From positions 1,240,001 through 1,304,000 of the forward strand of contig NZ_CP108518.1 of the NCBI RefSeq assembly GCF_035989885.1: a stretch of DNA of 64,000 nt, written 5' to 3'. This document shows positions 30,308-38,833 of the stretch, in pieces. Within the stretch, counting starts at the first letter, position 1. Each line of letters starts with the position of its first letter. A program made the position numbers and the translations under genes. Below the pieces are notes generated by a model, which was given only the letters and a program-made list of their open reading frames with translations, searched no databases and had not been told where the DNA came from. The stretch comes from Streptomyces sp. NBC_01232. GTDB lineage: Bacteria > Actinomycetota > Actinomycetes > Streptomycetales > Streptomycetaceae.

Positions 30308-31582
30308 TCAGGCGGTGATCCTGGCCTCGTCGGCGGCCGGAGATCCCTCCTCGGCGTTGTCACCGGCGGGCATTTCCTTGATCTTGGCCACCGGGCCGCC
30401 CAGCAGGGTCAGGCCTCCGACGATGGTCACGGCGCCGGCCACCGCGAGGCCGCCGGTCAGGCCAATGCCCTCGCCGAGCGCGCCGCCGGCGAAGTAGCCC
30501 AGCGACAGGGCGCCGTACACCGCGGAGAGCGCGGTGCCGCTGACGCGGCCCATCTGCTCGTTCGGGGTGACCCCCTGGACGAGGCTGAGGACGTGGATGT
30601 CGAACATCGGGGAGACGAAGCCGATGACGGCCTGGACCACGATCAGTCCGACGAAGCCGCCGACCGCGCCGCCCGTCGGGATCAGGATGTAGCCGGCGCC
30701 GAGGACGACGGCGGTGATCACCAGGAGGCGGCCGACGGAGAGGCTCTTGGAGACCACCTCGGAGAGCACCGCGCCGACGATGACGAAGACCGACATGACG
30801 GCGAAGGCGATGCCGACCTGGCCGGGGCTGAGGTTCAGCACCTTGTAGGCGTAGACGATCAGGAGGGCGTCACCCATCGCGGCACCGAGGTTGACCACGA
30901 CGTTGGCGGTGAACAGGCCGCGCAGCACCGGGTTGCCGAAGAGGGTGCGCATGCCCTCCTTCATCTCTGCCTTGGCGGACGCCTTGCGCTCTTCGGTCCG
31001 CTCACGGGTGTCCCGGTGACGGATGACGAGCAGGGCGGCCAGCGAGATGAGGAAGGTGAACGCGTCGGCGGTGATGGCGCGGGCGGCGCCGAGCACCTGG
31101 ATGAGCGCGCCACCGGCGCCGGCTCCGACTGCTTCCGCGACGCTCCGGCTGATCTGGAGTTTCGTATTGCCTTCGATGAGGTTCTCGGTGCCGATGAGCT
31201 GCGGCAGCCAGGACTGGTAGGAGACCTCGAAGAAGGTGGTGAGGATACCGGTGAGTGCGGCCACGATGTAGACGTGGGTCATGCTGACGGAATCGAGGGC
31301 GAATGCCAGCGGGATCGTTGCGAGGGCCAGGAAGCGGCCCAGGTCGGCGACGATCATGACGGTGCGCCGCGAGACCCGGTCGGCCACGAGCCCCGCGAAC
31401 GGGGCGAGCAGCAGGAAGGGGAGGAAGCGCAGCGCGCCGAGCACGCCGACCTCCAAGGCTCCGCCGTCCAGCACCACGACCGCGAGGGTGGGTAGCGCGA
31501 GGAGGGAGATCTTGTCGCCGAAGTTGCTGACGGTCTGCCCGAACCACAGGCGATTGAAATCGGAATGCCGACCGAGTGCCAT
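30308..31582 (-). CDS. MFS exporter (EntS-like MFS_3 family)
   Basis: A 424-residue transporter with 12 predicted membrane helices. It opens MALGRHSDFNRLWFGQTVSNFGDKIS, typical of the enterobactin-exporter-like MFS group, and has the loop motif GLVADRVSRRTVM between helices 2 and 3. It is the most likely efflux pump for the peptide and may contribute to self-resistance. It lies upstream of and co-directional with the NRPS operon. Its promoter region contains a paired TCTACA heptamer repeat shared with the halogenase/SARP promoter, which suggests co-regulation. Confidence 0.87.
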   Translation of the reverse strand: MALGRHSDFNRLWFGQTVSNFGDKISLLALPTLAVVVLDGGALEVGVLGALRFLPFLLLAPFAGLVADRVSRRTVMIVADLGRFLALATIPLAFALDSVSMTHVYIVAALTGILTTFFEVSYQSWLPQLIGTENLIEGNTKLQISRSVAEAVGAGAGGALIQVLGAARAITADAFTFLISLAALLVIRHRDTRERTEERKASAKAEMKEGMRTLFGNPVLRGLFTANVVVNLGAAMGDALLIVYAYKVLNLSPGQVGIAFAVMSVFVIVGAVLSEVVSKSLSVGRLLVITAVVLGAGYILIPTGGAVGGFVGLIVVQAVIGFVSPMFDIHVLSLVQGVTPNEQMGRVSGTALSAVYGALSLGYFAGGALGEGIGLTGGLAVAGAVTIVGGLTLLGGPVAKIKEMPAGDNAEEGSPAADEARITA

Positions 31583-31663
31583 GTCGACGCCCTTTTCTGA
31601 TTGGGTAATTGTCGGACGGCACTGACGCTATGGGCCTCGAGTTAGCGACCGGTTATGAATCCG

Positions 31664-31685
31664 GGCACTGTAGAACTCTTGTAGA
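31664..31685 (-). promoter_or_regulatory. Putative SARP operator upstream of the MFS exporter
   Basis: Read on the minus strand, TCTACAA and TCTACAG begin exactly 11 bp apart. Heptamers with an 11-bp period are the hallmark of SARP binding sites. A -10-like CATAAC follows about 10 bp downstream of the second heptamer. The same heptamer occurs in pairs with the same spacing in the 44.2-kb promoter. Confidence 0.55.
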
Positions 31686-31697
31686 CAGGCTATGAGT

Positions 31698-32729
31698 TCA
31701 GCTGGAGAAGCGTGCGACGTCGGCGCTCTCACGGGTGATTCCGGCCGCCACGTCGGGGCTGTGGGGCCCGGCCCCGGGGAAGGGTTCGACCGTCACCGGC
31801 GTCCCACGGCGTCCGCCCGACCAGGTGCCGACGGCCAGCCCGTCGACCAGCACGGTGGCCCGGATCTGCCCGCCGCCGGGCCACACCCGGCGTTCGTGTT
31901 CGGCGGGCACGGAGAGGTCACGGCTGCGGTAGCCGACGAGGTAATTGTCGTAGGCCGGCAGCAGGCGCACGTCGGGCTTCCCGGCCGGGGGCACGGCTTC
32001 GGGCCCGGTCTCCCGTACGGAGGCCCACGCGTTCTTGCCCGTGGTGGCCTTGAGCCCCGACCAGTGGATGAAGTCCAGGGCGTCGGAGGGTCCGTGGGCC
32101 GCCCGGTAGCGGCGCGCGAGTTCGCGTTCGGCGGCCGCTCCGGTGAAGGGCAGGGGCCCGGTGGCGGGCAGCCAGTCGTCGAGGAGGACGAAGGTGGCCT
32201 CGCCGCCCTGCTGCGGCCCGTGACAGATGCGGCCCGCCAGGGCTGCCCGGCGGATCAGGTGGAAGGCGGACTGCCCCTTCGGCTCCACGCCGAGGGTGGT
32301 GAGCCGGTCGGTGAGCTGGGCGCGGGTCAACGGCCCCTCACCGTCGATGGCTTCGGTGATGAGCCGCTCCGAGCGTGTGCACAGGGACTCGTCGAGGCCC
32401 AGCTCGCGCAGCCGCCGGGCGGCGAGCGCGAGGTAGACCGGGCCGAAGAGCGCCAGCAGCCATCTGGCGTCGGCGGCCGGCACCAGCTGGAGGGTGCCGC
32501 GCATGAACCAGCCGCGGACGGCGGTGCGTTCGGTGTCGGTGGCCCGGCGGACCGCGTCCCGGGTCAGCCCGCGGGCCCGCACCCGGAGCCCGAGCTCCGC
32601 CGCGGCCAGGTCCTGTGCCTGCACGGCCAGCACCCGGTCGAGGACGGCGGCGACCGATTCCTCCCGGACCCCGCCCCCGATCGCCTGTGCGCGCGCCCTG
32701 AGCAGCCGGTCGGTCGTAGGTCGTTCCAC
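31698..32729 (-). CDS. AlkZ-like winged-helix DNA glycosylase (HTH_42 family)
   Basis: A 343-residue member of the winged-helix DNA-glycosylase family (DUF1006/HTH_42) that includes AlkZ, the azinomycin self-resistance enzyme that excises interstrand cross-links, and E. coli YcaQ. The catalytic QxQ motif is visible as VQAQDL at about residues 35-40. The family core also includes VRGWFMRGTLQLVPAADARWLL and LLPAYDNYLVGYRSRDLSVP. It is the last gene of the ALDH/A-T/P450/NRPS operon, 12 bp after the phosphopantetheinyl transferase. Its presence suggests that the product or an intermediate damages DNA, or that a genomic repair gene was captured. The function is inferred from the family. Confidence 0.75.
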   Translation of the reverse strand: MERPTTDRLLRARAQAIGGGVREESVAAVLDRVLAVQAQDLAAAELGLRVRARGLTRDAVRRATDTERTAVRGWFMRGTLQLVPAADARWLLALFGPVYLALAARRLRELGLDESLCTRSERLITEAIDGEGPLTRAQLTDRLTTLGVEPKGQSAFHLIRRAALAGRICHGPQQGGEATFVLLDDWLPATGPLPFTGAAAERELARRYRAAHGPSDALDFIHWSGLKATTGKNAWASVRETGPEAVPPAGKPDVRLLPAYDNYLVGYRSRDLSVPAEHERRVWPGGGQIRATVLVDGLAVGTWSGGRRGTPVTVEPFPGAGPHSPDVAAGITRESADVARFSS

Positions 32730-32741
32730 GTGTCCAGTCTT

Positions 32742-33416
32742 TCAGCCGAGCAGCCGCAGCCGCATCTCCTCGCGGGCCGCCACGCATCCGACGACCCGAT
32801 CGCTCCCCCAGTCCAGCAGCCGCCAGCCGCTCCAGCGCGCCGGCCGCTGCCCGTACACGGGAAGGTCGAGGCGGGCCGCTCCGTCGAGCGTGGCCGCCCC
32901 GACCTTGACCAGGGACTCCTTTCTCACCCACTGGCGCAGGAAGGCGCGCCGCGGGTCTTCGGCCGCCCGTACGGCGGCCAGTTCCTCCTCGTTGCAGACG
33001 GCCTCGGCCACCCGCTGGTCCAGCGGGTGGCCGTCGAGCGTCTCCACGTCCACACCGACGGGGCCGTGGGCCGCGGCGGCCGCGACCCAGCCCCGGGTGT
33101 GGGCGAGGCTGACACCGGTGCCGGGCGCTTCGAGGAGCCGCGGCCTGCCGTGCGGCCGGTCGCAGCTCCCGCAGCTCTGGACGACGGTGAGGCTCTGCGC
33201 CGGGCGGCCCAGGAGCCGCCCGGCGCAGAGCCGGACCAGTGCGTGCGCGGCCAGGAAGTCCTCCCGGTCGCCGGCAGACCGCAGGGCGCCGGCCCTGTCC
33301 AGTTCGGTACCGGTCAGCAGCTCCCGTACGTCCCCGGCCGCGGCCAGCACCGCCGCGGTCGGCCCGGCCAGAGCGAGGCCGGGCGGTGCGGGACCGGCCG
33401 GTGCGGTGCCGGTCAT
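32742..33416 (-). CDS. Sfp-type 4'-phosphopantetheinyl transferase
   Basis: A 224-residue PPTase that installs phosphopantetheine on the carrier-protein serines of the NRPSs. Key motifs are GVDVETL (metal-binding Asp) near residue 120 and WVRKESLVK (Glu and Lys for metal and CoA) near 165. FLAAHALVRLCAGRL is the N-terminal substrate contact helix. Its ATG overlaps the stop codon of the A-T-Cy-MT gene by one base, so it is translated with the enzyme it activates. Confidence 0.87.
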   Translation of the reverse strand: MTGTAPAGPAPPGLALAGPTAAVLAAAGDVRELLTGTELDRAGALRSAGDREDFLAAHALVRLCAGRLLGRPAQSLTVVQSCGSCDRPHGRPRLLEAPGTGVSLAHTRGWVAAAAAHGPVGVDVETLDGHPLDQRVAEAVCNEEELAAVRAAEDPRRAFLRQWVRKESLVKVGAATLDGAARLDLPVYGQRPARWSGWRLLDWGSDRVVGCVAAREEMRLRLLG

Positions 33417-36400
33417 CAGCGCCTGCGGCGCAGCACCGCGTAGTAGCCGGGCAGCCGCAGGGCGTCGGAGTCCGACTGGGGGTCGATGGCGTGCAGTTCT
33501 ATCGCCTCGTCCTCGACGACCTCCCAGGCGTCCGCGCCGAACGCCTCGGCCAGTTCGGGCCGGGTGAAGCGGTGCGAGTGCCGGACACCGGCGGCCTCCA
33601 GCGGGCCGACCAGGTCCTCGGCGCGGCCGCGCTTGCCTCCGACGAAGCCGAGGTAGCCGAAGGAGTTGCTGGAGTAGTCGGGCTCGTGGACGATCAGCGT
33701 GCCCTCGTCCCCCAGCAGGCGGTCGGCGACGGCGGCGAGCCGGGCCCGGGCCTCGCCGTCCAGGACGTGGAAGACGCCGCGGACGAAGATGTTGTACGGC
33801 CCCTCGCCCAGGGCGGCGGCCTGTTCGGCATCGGTCATGTCGATCGCCAGGTAGTCGACGTTCGGCACGCCCTCTGCCTCGCGCGTGGCGTGCGCGATGG
33901 CGCTGGCCGAGACGTCGACGCCGACGACCCGCGGGTAGTGCGGGGCGAGTTCGCGGCTGTAGCGGCCGTTGCCGCAGCCCAGGTCGATGACCGGCAGGCC
34001 GCTGCGGAAGTGGCGCTGTGCCTGGCCGAGCAGCCAGTGGAACTCCTCGCCGCTGTCGGCGTCCCAGATGACGTCGCCGCCGCGGCCGGTCCGCCGGATC
34101 CCCGCCCAGTACCGCTCCCAGGCGTCGCCGGTGTCGCGCTCCTCCGCCTTGCCGGGGGCGGCGCTCTCGTCGCCGGGCGGCGGGGAGTGGCGCTCCCAGA
34201 CCTCGTCCCCGCCGAGGGCCTCGAGCAGGCCGGTGAACTCCTCGAACATCGAGTCGATGAGTCCGTCGGGGTAGACGGCGGGCAGGAAGTCCCAGTTGAA
34301 GGTGAGGCCGTCGGGCTTCTCGAAGACCTGGAAGTCGAGGGAGACCTGCGGGGTCTGCGAGATCCCGTAGACGGGCGCGCCCAGTTCGGTCTCCTCGTAC
34401 TGCGGCGGGTGGCCGGCCAGGCTGGTCATCACCACGGGCATGGCCGGGGCGAGGGAGCCGCGCAGCTTGGTCAGCTCGCGCAGCACCTGCACACCGCTGA
34501 AGTAGCGGTGCTCCAGGTCGGCCCAGAGCCGGCGCTGGACGGCCTGGGCGCGTCCGGCGAAGGTGCTCTCCGTCTGCTCGACGGCCAGCAGCAGGGTGGT
34601 GGTGGTGTCCGCGAGCAGCGCGTTGACCTGCGGGTGCAGCGGGAGGCGGTTGAACAGCGGGAAGTTGATGGTGAACCGGGCCTGTCCGGAGGCCCGGCCG
34701 AGGATCTCGGCGTAGGCGGCGGCCAGCACCCCGGAGGGGGTGACCTCACGGGCGTGGGCCCGCTCCTGGATGCGGGTCCACAGTTCCGGGGACACGACGT
34801 GGCTGCGTCGTTCGAAGCGGACCGGCAGCTCGGGGGCGTCGGCCGGGCGCTCGGGCAGCCCGGGGGCGGGCGGGAGGGTGGCGAGGCGGTCGCGCCAGTA
34901 CCACTCGGAGCGGCGGTAGAGCTCGCTGTCGCGCAGCGAGTTCCCGACGGCGAGGACGTAGTCGCGGAAGGTCAGCTCCAGCGGGGCGAGTTCGGCGCCC
35001 GGTTCCACGTAGTAGGTGACCAGGTCCGGGATGAGGACCTGGAAGTAGCTCCAGGCGTCGGCGACGAGGAAGTCCAGGCAGAGGTGGATGCGGGCCCGGC
35101 CGCCGCCCAGCAGGCTGATCCGTACGTCGAACAGCGGCCAGCTGTCTCCGTCGAGGACCTGGTGGGAGAGCCGCTCGCGCAGCTCGGCCAGCTCGGCCTG
35201 CCGGGCCTCCTCGCCGAGGCCGCCGAAGTCGGTGACGGGAATCTCGTAGGCCGGGATCTCCTCGAAGACCTGCTGAGTGCCGTCGGGCAGGACGCGGGTG
35301 CGCAGGGCGTCGTGGCGTTCGACGAGCCGGCGCCAGGCGCCCTCGAAGCGGGCGACGTCGAGCTGCTCGCTCTCCCACTCGAAGTAGCCGTGGCAGCCGA
35401 CGTTGCCGAGCTCGACGAGTCCGCCGCGGCCGATCCACAGCGCCTGCTGGCTCTCGGTGAGCGGGAAGGGCTCGAAGCGCGCGGCGGGGTCGGGGACGAT
35501 CGCGGGGAGTCCGCCGAAGGAGCCGCGGCCGCCCGTGCGTTCGGTGGTGACGAGGGTGGCGAGCTCGGCGACGGTGGGGCAGGTGGAGAGGTCGGAGAGG
35601 CTGAGCTCGACGCTGTAGCGGCGGCGGATCTCGTCGATCAGCTGGAAGGCCAGCAGCGAATGGCCGCCCAGCTCGAAGAAGTTGTCGTGGATGCCGACGC
35701 CGTCGGTGCGGAACGCCTCGGCCCACAGGCGGCCGATCCCGTCCTCGACCTCGTTGCGGGGGGCCTCGTAGCCGGCGCCGACCGCGTCGCGGCCCTCCGG
35801 GGGCTCGGGCAGGCTGCGCCGGTCCACCTTGCCGTTGGGGAGCCGCGGGAGCACGGGCAGGACGACGACGGTGGCGGGGACCATGTAGTAGGGCAGGGTG
35901 CGGGCGACCTCGGCGCGCACCGCGGCGGAGTCCGGTTCGGCCGCGCCGGCCGGGGAGACGTAGGCGATGAGCCGCTTGTCGCCCGGGCCGCGCTCCTGGG
36001 TGACGACGACGGCCTCCGCGATGTCGTCGAGCCGTGCGATGTGCGTCTCGACCTCGCCGAGCTCGACGCGGAAGCCGCGGATCTTGACCTGGGAGTCGGA
36101 CCGGCCGAGGAGTTCCACGGCGCCGTCCTCGCGGCGGCGGGCGAGGTCGCCCGTGTCGTAGAGCACCGGGTGCGGGTCGTCGGCGACGAAGTTGGGGTGG
36201 AACTTCGCGGAGGTGAGCTCGGGGCGGCCGTGGTAGCCGGCCGCGACACCGGCGCCGGAGACGTGCAGGCGGCCGACCTCGCCCTCGGGCACCGGGCTGC
36301 CGTCCTCGTCGAGGAGGTGGACGCGCAGGTTCGCGATGGGCACGCCGACCGGGACCTGGCGGGTGGCGCGGACCTCGTCGGAGGTGGCCTGGCTGGTGAA

Positions 36401-37354
36401 GTCGATGCCGGCGCCGAGGTCGAGGCAGGACAGGACGTTGGTGGTCTCGGTGGTGCCGTAGGTCATCACGACCCGGAAGGGCGTGTCGACGGGCGGCCAG
36501 CTGTGCACGCGCTCGGCGGTGGTGACCAGGATCCGCAGCGCGGTGTCCGCCGGCCACGTCAGGCCCCAGGCGGGCTCGGCCAGGGCGGCGACCAGCATGG
36601 TGTGGGTGATGCCCTCGCCGGCCAGCCAGTCGCGGATCTGCTCGGGGGTCTGCGCCTGCCCGGCCTCGGGGATGTGGACGGCCGCTCCGGCGGGCAGGTA
36701 GGCGAGCCACTCCATGATCTGGACGGCGAAGCCGGGGGTGGACATCCAGGAGGCGCGGTCGCCGGGCCGGACCCCGTAGGCACGGGTGGTCCAGTGCACC
36801 AGGTTGGTGAGTGCGCCGTGCCGCTCCAGGACGGCCTTGGGGGTGCCGGTGGAGCCGGAGGTGTAGATGAGGTGGCTGACGGTGTCGGGTCCGGTCACGA
36901 CGGCGGGCGCGGTGTCCGGCTGTCCCTGCCCGGCCGTGGCGACCTCGTCCCGGGGGACGTCCTCGGGTATCCGGCGGCCGAGGTCGGCGGGGGTGAGTAC
37001 CAGCAGCGGGGCGGCGTCGGCGATCATCGCGGCGAGCCGGTCGTCGGGGTTGACCGGATCGAGGGCGACGATCGCCGCGCCCGTCTTGAGGATGGCGAGG
37101 GAGCCGATGACGTACTCGGCGCTGCGCGGGTAGCAGAGGCCGATCCGGGTCCCGGCGGCCGCGCCGCGGGCGATCAGCGCGTGCGCCAGGCGGTTGGTGG
37201 CGGCCTCCAGTTCGGCGTAGGTCCAGCTGCGGTCGCCCTGTGCGAGGGCGGTGGCCCGGGGGGTGCGGGCGGCCTGTTCGGCGAGGAGCTGCGGGTACCC
37301 GGTCGCGGGGAACGCGGCGTCCGAACGGTTGAAGTCGACGAGTGCGGTGGTCAC
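33416..37354 (-). CDS. NRPS, A-T-Cy-MT, predicted aryl (indole carboxylate) loading protein
   Basis: A 1312-residue protein with an unusual order. The A domain spans about residues 1-520 (LIYTSGSTGTPKAV). The position of the amino-group-binding Asp in the FDxS motif is Ala210 (GFAVQIME), so a substrate without an alpha-amine is likely. The carrier Ser is Ser566 in LGGHSLLAF. A heterocyclisation domain follows (about 605-1060) with DFLVADAWS at 761-769, fitting DxxxxDxxS. The C-terminus (about 1080-1312) is a SAM methyltransferase with VIDLGCGNGRYS near 1125. I infer loading of chloroindole-3-carboxylate. The Cy may work with the Cy of the Cy-A-T protein, as the paired Cy domains of vibriobactin synthesis do. 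The methyl acceptor is unknown. Confidence 0.87.
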   Translation of the reverse strand: MTTALVDFNRSDAAFPATGYPQLLAEQAARTPRATALAQGDRSWTYAELEAATNRLAHALIARGAAAGTRIGLCYPRSAEYVIGSLAILKTGAAIVALDPVNPDDRLAAMIADAAPLLVLTPADLGRRIPEDVPRDEVATAGQGQPDTAPAVVTGPDTVSHLIYTSGSTGTPKAVLERHGALTNLVHWTTRAYGVRPGDRASWMSTPGFAVQIMEWLAYLPAGAAVHIPEAGQAQTPEQIRDWLAGEGITHTMLVAALAEPAWGLTWPADTALRILVTTAERVHSWPPVDTPFRVVMTYGTTETTNVLSCLDLGAGIDFTSQATSDEVRATRQVPVGVPIANLRVHLLDEDGSPVPEGEVGRLHVSGAGVAAGYHGRPELTSAKFHPNFVADDPHPVLYDTGDLARRREDGAVELLGRSDSQVKIRGFRVELGEVETHIARLDDIAEAVVVTQERGPGDKRLIAYVSPAGAAEPDSAAVRAEVARTLPYYMVPATVVVLPVLPRLPNGKVDRRSLPEPPEGRDAVGAGYEAPRNEVEDGIGRLWAEAFRTDGVGIHDNFFELGGHSLLAFQLIDEIRRRYSVELSLSDLSTCPTVAELATLVTTERTGGRGSFGGLPAIVPDPAARFEPFPLTESQQALWIGRGGLVELGNVGCHGYFEWESEQLDVARFEGAWRRLVERHDALRTRVLPDGTQQVFEEIPAYEIPVTDFGGLGEEARQAELAELRERLSHQVLDGDSWPLFDVRISLLGGGRARIHLCLDFLVADAWSYFQVLIPDLVTYYVEPGAELAPLELTFRDYVLAVGNSLRDSELYRRSEWYWRDRLATLPPAPGLPERPADAPELPVRFERRSHVVSPELWTRIQERAHAREVTPSGVLAAAYAEILGRASGQARFTINFPLFNRLPLHPQVNALLADTTTTLLLAVEQTESTFAGRAQAVQRRLWADLEHRYFSGVQVLRELTKLRGSLAPAMPVVMTSLAGHPPQYEETELGAPVYGISQTPQVSLDFQVFEKPDGLTFNWDFLPAVYPDGLIDSMFEEFTGLLEALGGDEVWERHSPPPGDESAAPGKAEERDTGDAWERYWAGIRRTGRGGDVIWDADSGEEFHWLLGQAQRHFRSGLPVIDLGCGNGRYSRELAPHYPRVVGVDVSASAIAHATREAEGVPNVDYLAIDMTDAEQAAALGEGPYNIFVRGVFHVLDGEARARLAAVADRLLGDEGTLIVHEPDYSSNSFGYLGFVGGKRGRAEDLVGPLEAAGVRHSHRFTRPELAEAFGADAWEVVEDEAIELHAIDPQSDSDALRLPGYYAVLRRRR

Positions 37355-37369
37355 AGTGCGGGCCCTTTC

Positions 37370-38584
37370 TTACTTCGCGAAGGCTCGGCTGCGCAGCAGC
37401 CGCACGGGGAGAGCGTTGATCCCCCAGGTGAAGTTGGAGGAGTTGAAGGTGACGGGTCCGGCCAGTTCGAAGCCGTCGAGCACGCCGAGCATCTCGGTGA
37501 GCAGGGCGCCGAGTTCGAAGCGGGCCAGGCGCGCACCGAGGCAGAGGTGGCGGCCGTGGCCGAAGGCGACGTGCCGGTTGGGGCGGCGGTCGACCCGGAA
37601 GGAGTGCGGATCGGCGAAGACGTCCTCGTCACGGTTGGCGGAGACGTTCCACAGCGTCACCCGGGCGCCCTCGGCGATGGGGATCCCGTTGATCTCGGTG
37701 TCGCGGACGGCGGTGCGCAGGGCGTGCACCCCGGGGGTGGTCCAGCGCAGGATCTCCTCGACCGCAGGGGTGATGCCGTCGTGGCCGAGGCCGCGCAGCA
37801 GCCGCCACTGGTCGGGGTGTTCGGCGAACATGTGGACCGCGCCGGCCGCCGAGTAGCGGGTGGTCTCGTTGGCCCCGGAGAGGACCCCGTTGAGGTTGAA
37901 GACGATCTCGTGGTCGCTGAGCGGCCGTTCGACGCCGTCGCCCTCGTCCACGAGGGTGTCGTGGGCGATCTGGCTGACCAGGTCGTCGCCGGGGCGGGCC
38001 CGGCGCTCGGCCAGCAGTTCGATGAAGTAGAGGAAGATCTCCGAGTGCGCGTTGGTGCGCACCTCGTCGTCCGGGGAGTCGAAGGCGTCGGTGGTCAGGG
38101 CCCCGATCCAGGCCCAGTCGGCGCGCGGGATGCCCATCATGGCGCAGACGACCCGGTTGGGCAGCTGCTTGGCGAGGTCGATGAAGTCCAGCTCGTCGCG
38201 TTCGACGGCCTCGGTCACCAGCTCGCCGACGACCTTCTCGACCATCGCCTCCAGGCGCGGCATCTGCTGCGGTCCGAAGGCCTGGTGGAGGGCCCGCTTG
38301 AGGCGGGTGTGGTGGGGGACGTCGGAGACGATGAGCATGCGCTGGGCGACGGCGGCGACGGCCGCCGGGTCGCTGCCCAGGCGCATCCCGCGCGCCGAGG
38401 AGAAGGTGTCGCTGTCGGCGTACGCCTTCATGATGTCGCGGTGGCGGCTCAGCACCCAGAAGCCCCCGTCCTCGCTGCCGGGTTCGGGATGCCAGTGGAC
38501 GGGCGAGTTGGCGCGCAGCCAGGTGAAGGCGGGCCAGAAGTCGTTGCGGCCGAAGGGGCCCGGGTCGAGCAGGTCGATCTCCAT
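37370..38584 (-). CDS. Cytochrome P450, predicted aminoacyl-carrier beta-hydroxylase
   Basis: A 404-residue bacterial P450. The haem-binding loop is FGHGRHLCLGARLAR with axial Cys348. The ExxR motif is EEILRW, and the I-helix carries SGANETTRYS. The neighbourhood (MbtH immediately upstream, stand-alone A-T and type II thioesterase) is that of the NovI/NikQ class, which hydroxylates carrier-bound amino acids at the beta carbon. The predicted substrate is (chloro)tryptophanyl-S-carrier of the A-T protein. The ATG lies 1 bp after the MbtH stop. Hydroxylation of the indole ring is an alternative role. Confidence 0.87.
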   Translation of the reverse strand: MEIDLLDPGPFGRNDFWPAFTWLRANSPVHWHPEPGSEDGGFWVLSRHRDIMKAYADSDTFSSARGMRLGSDPAAVAAVAQRMLIVSDVPHHTRLKRALHQAFGPQQMPRLEAMVEKVVGELVTEAVERDELDFIDLAKQLPNRVVCAMMGIPRADWAWIGALTTDAFDSPDDEVRTNAHSEIFLYFIELLAERRARPGDDLVSQIAHDTLVDEGDGVERPLSDHEIVFNLNGVLSGANETTRYSAAGAVHMFAEHPDQWRLLRGLGHDGITPAVEEILRWTTPGVHALRTAVRDTEINGIPIAEGARVTLWNVSANRDEDVFADPHSFRVDRRPNRHVAFGHGRHLCLGARLARFELGALLTEMLGVLDGFELAGPVTFNSSNFTWGINALPVRLLRSRAFAK

Positions 38585-38585
38585 C

Positions 38586-38765
38586 TCAGGCTCCTCGCAG
38601 GCTGAGCGGGCGGGTGTCGGGCCATTGGGCGTCCACGAAGCCGGCGCATTCGTCCTCGGTTCCGTCGAACCCGGCCGGCGTCCAGCCGTCGGGGGTCTCG
38701 CGTGTGGCGGGGTACAGCGCGTACTGCCCCTCGTGGTTCACGAGAACCTGGTGGGTGGTGGGCAC
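38586..38765 (-). CDS. MbtH-like protein
   Basis: A 59-residue NRPS adenylation chaperone, too short for most gene finders. It contains NHEGQYALYPA, the DGWTPAGFDGTEDECAGFV segment and the closing DTRPLSLR, the signature of MbtH proteins with their conserved tryptophans. The GTG at 38765 has GGAGGA 4 nt upstream. It lies between the thioesterase and the P450 genes and would stabilise and activate the A domains of this cluster. Confidence 0.92.
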   Translation of the reverse strand: MPTTHQVLVNHEGQYALYPATRETPDGWTPAGFDGTEDECAGFVDAQWPDTRPLSLRGA

Positions 38766-38833
38766 GGTGTCCTCCGGACTCGGGCGGGCGGGCAGGCGGG
38801 TTGTTGCGGACGGTCGGGCGGTCGGACGGGCGG

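Noticed and set aside
29935..30363. N-terminal extension of the C-A-T-TE protein through the tandem repeats
   Set aside because: The open frame exists only because the repeat lacks stops; a GTG with a good ribosome binding site at 29934 begins the normal NRPS N-terminus.
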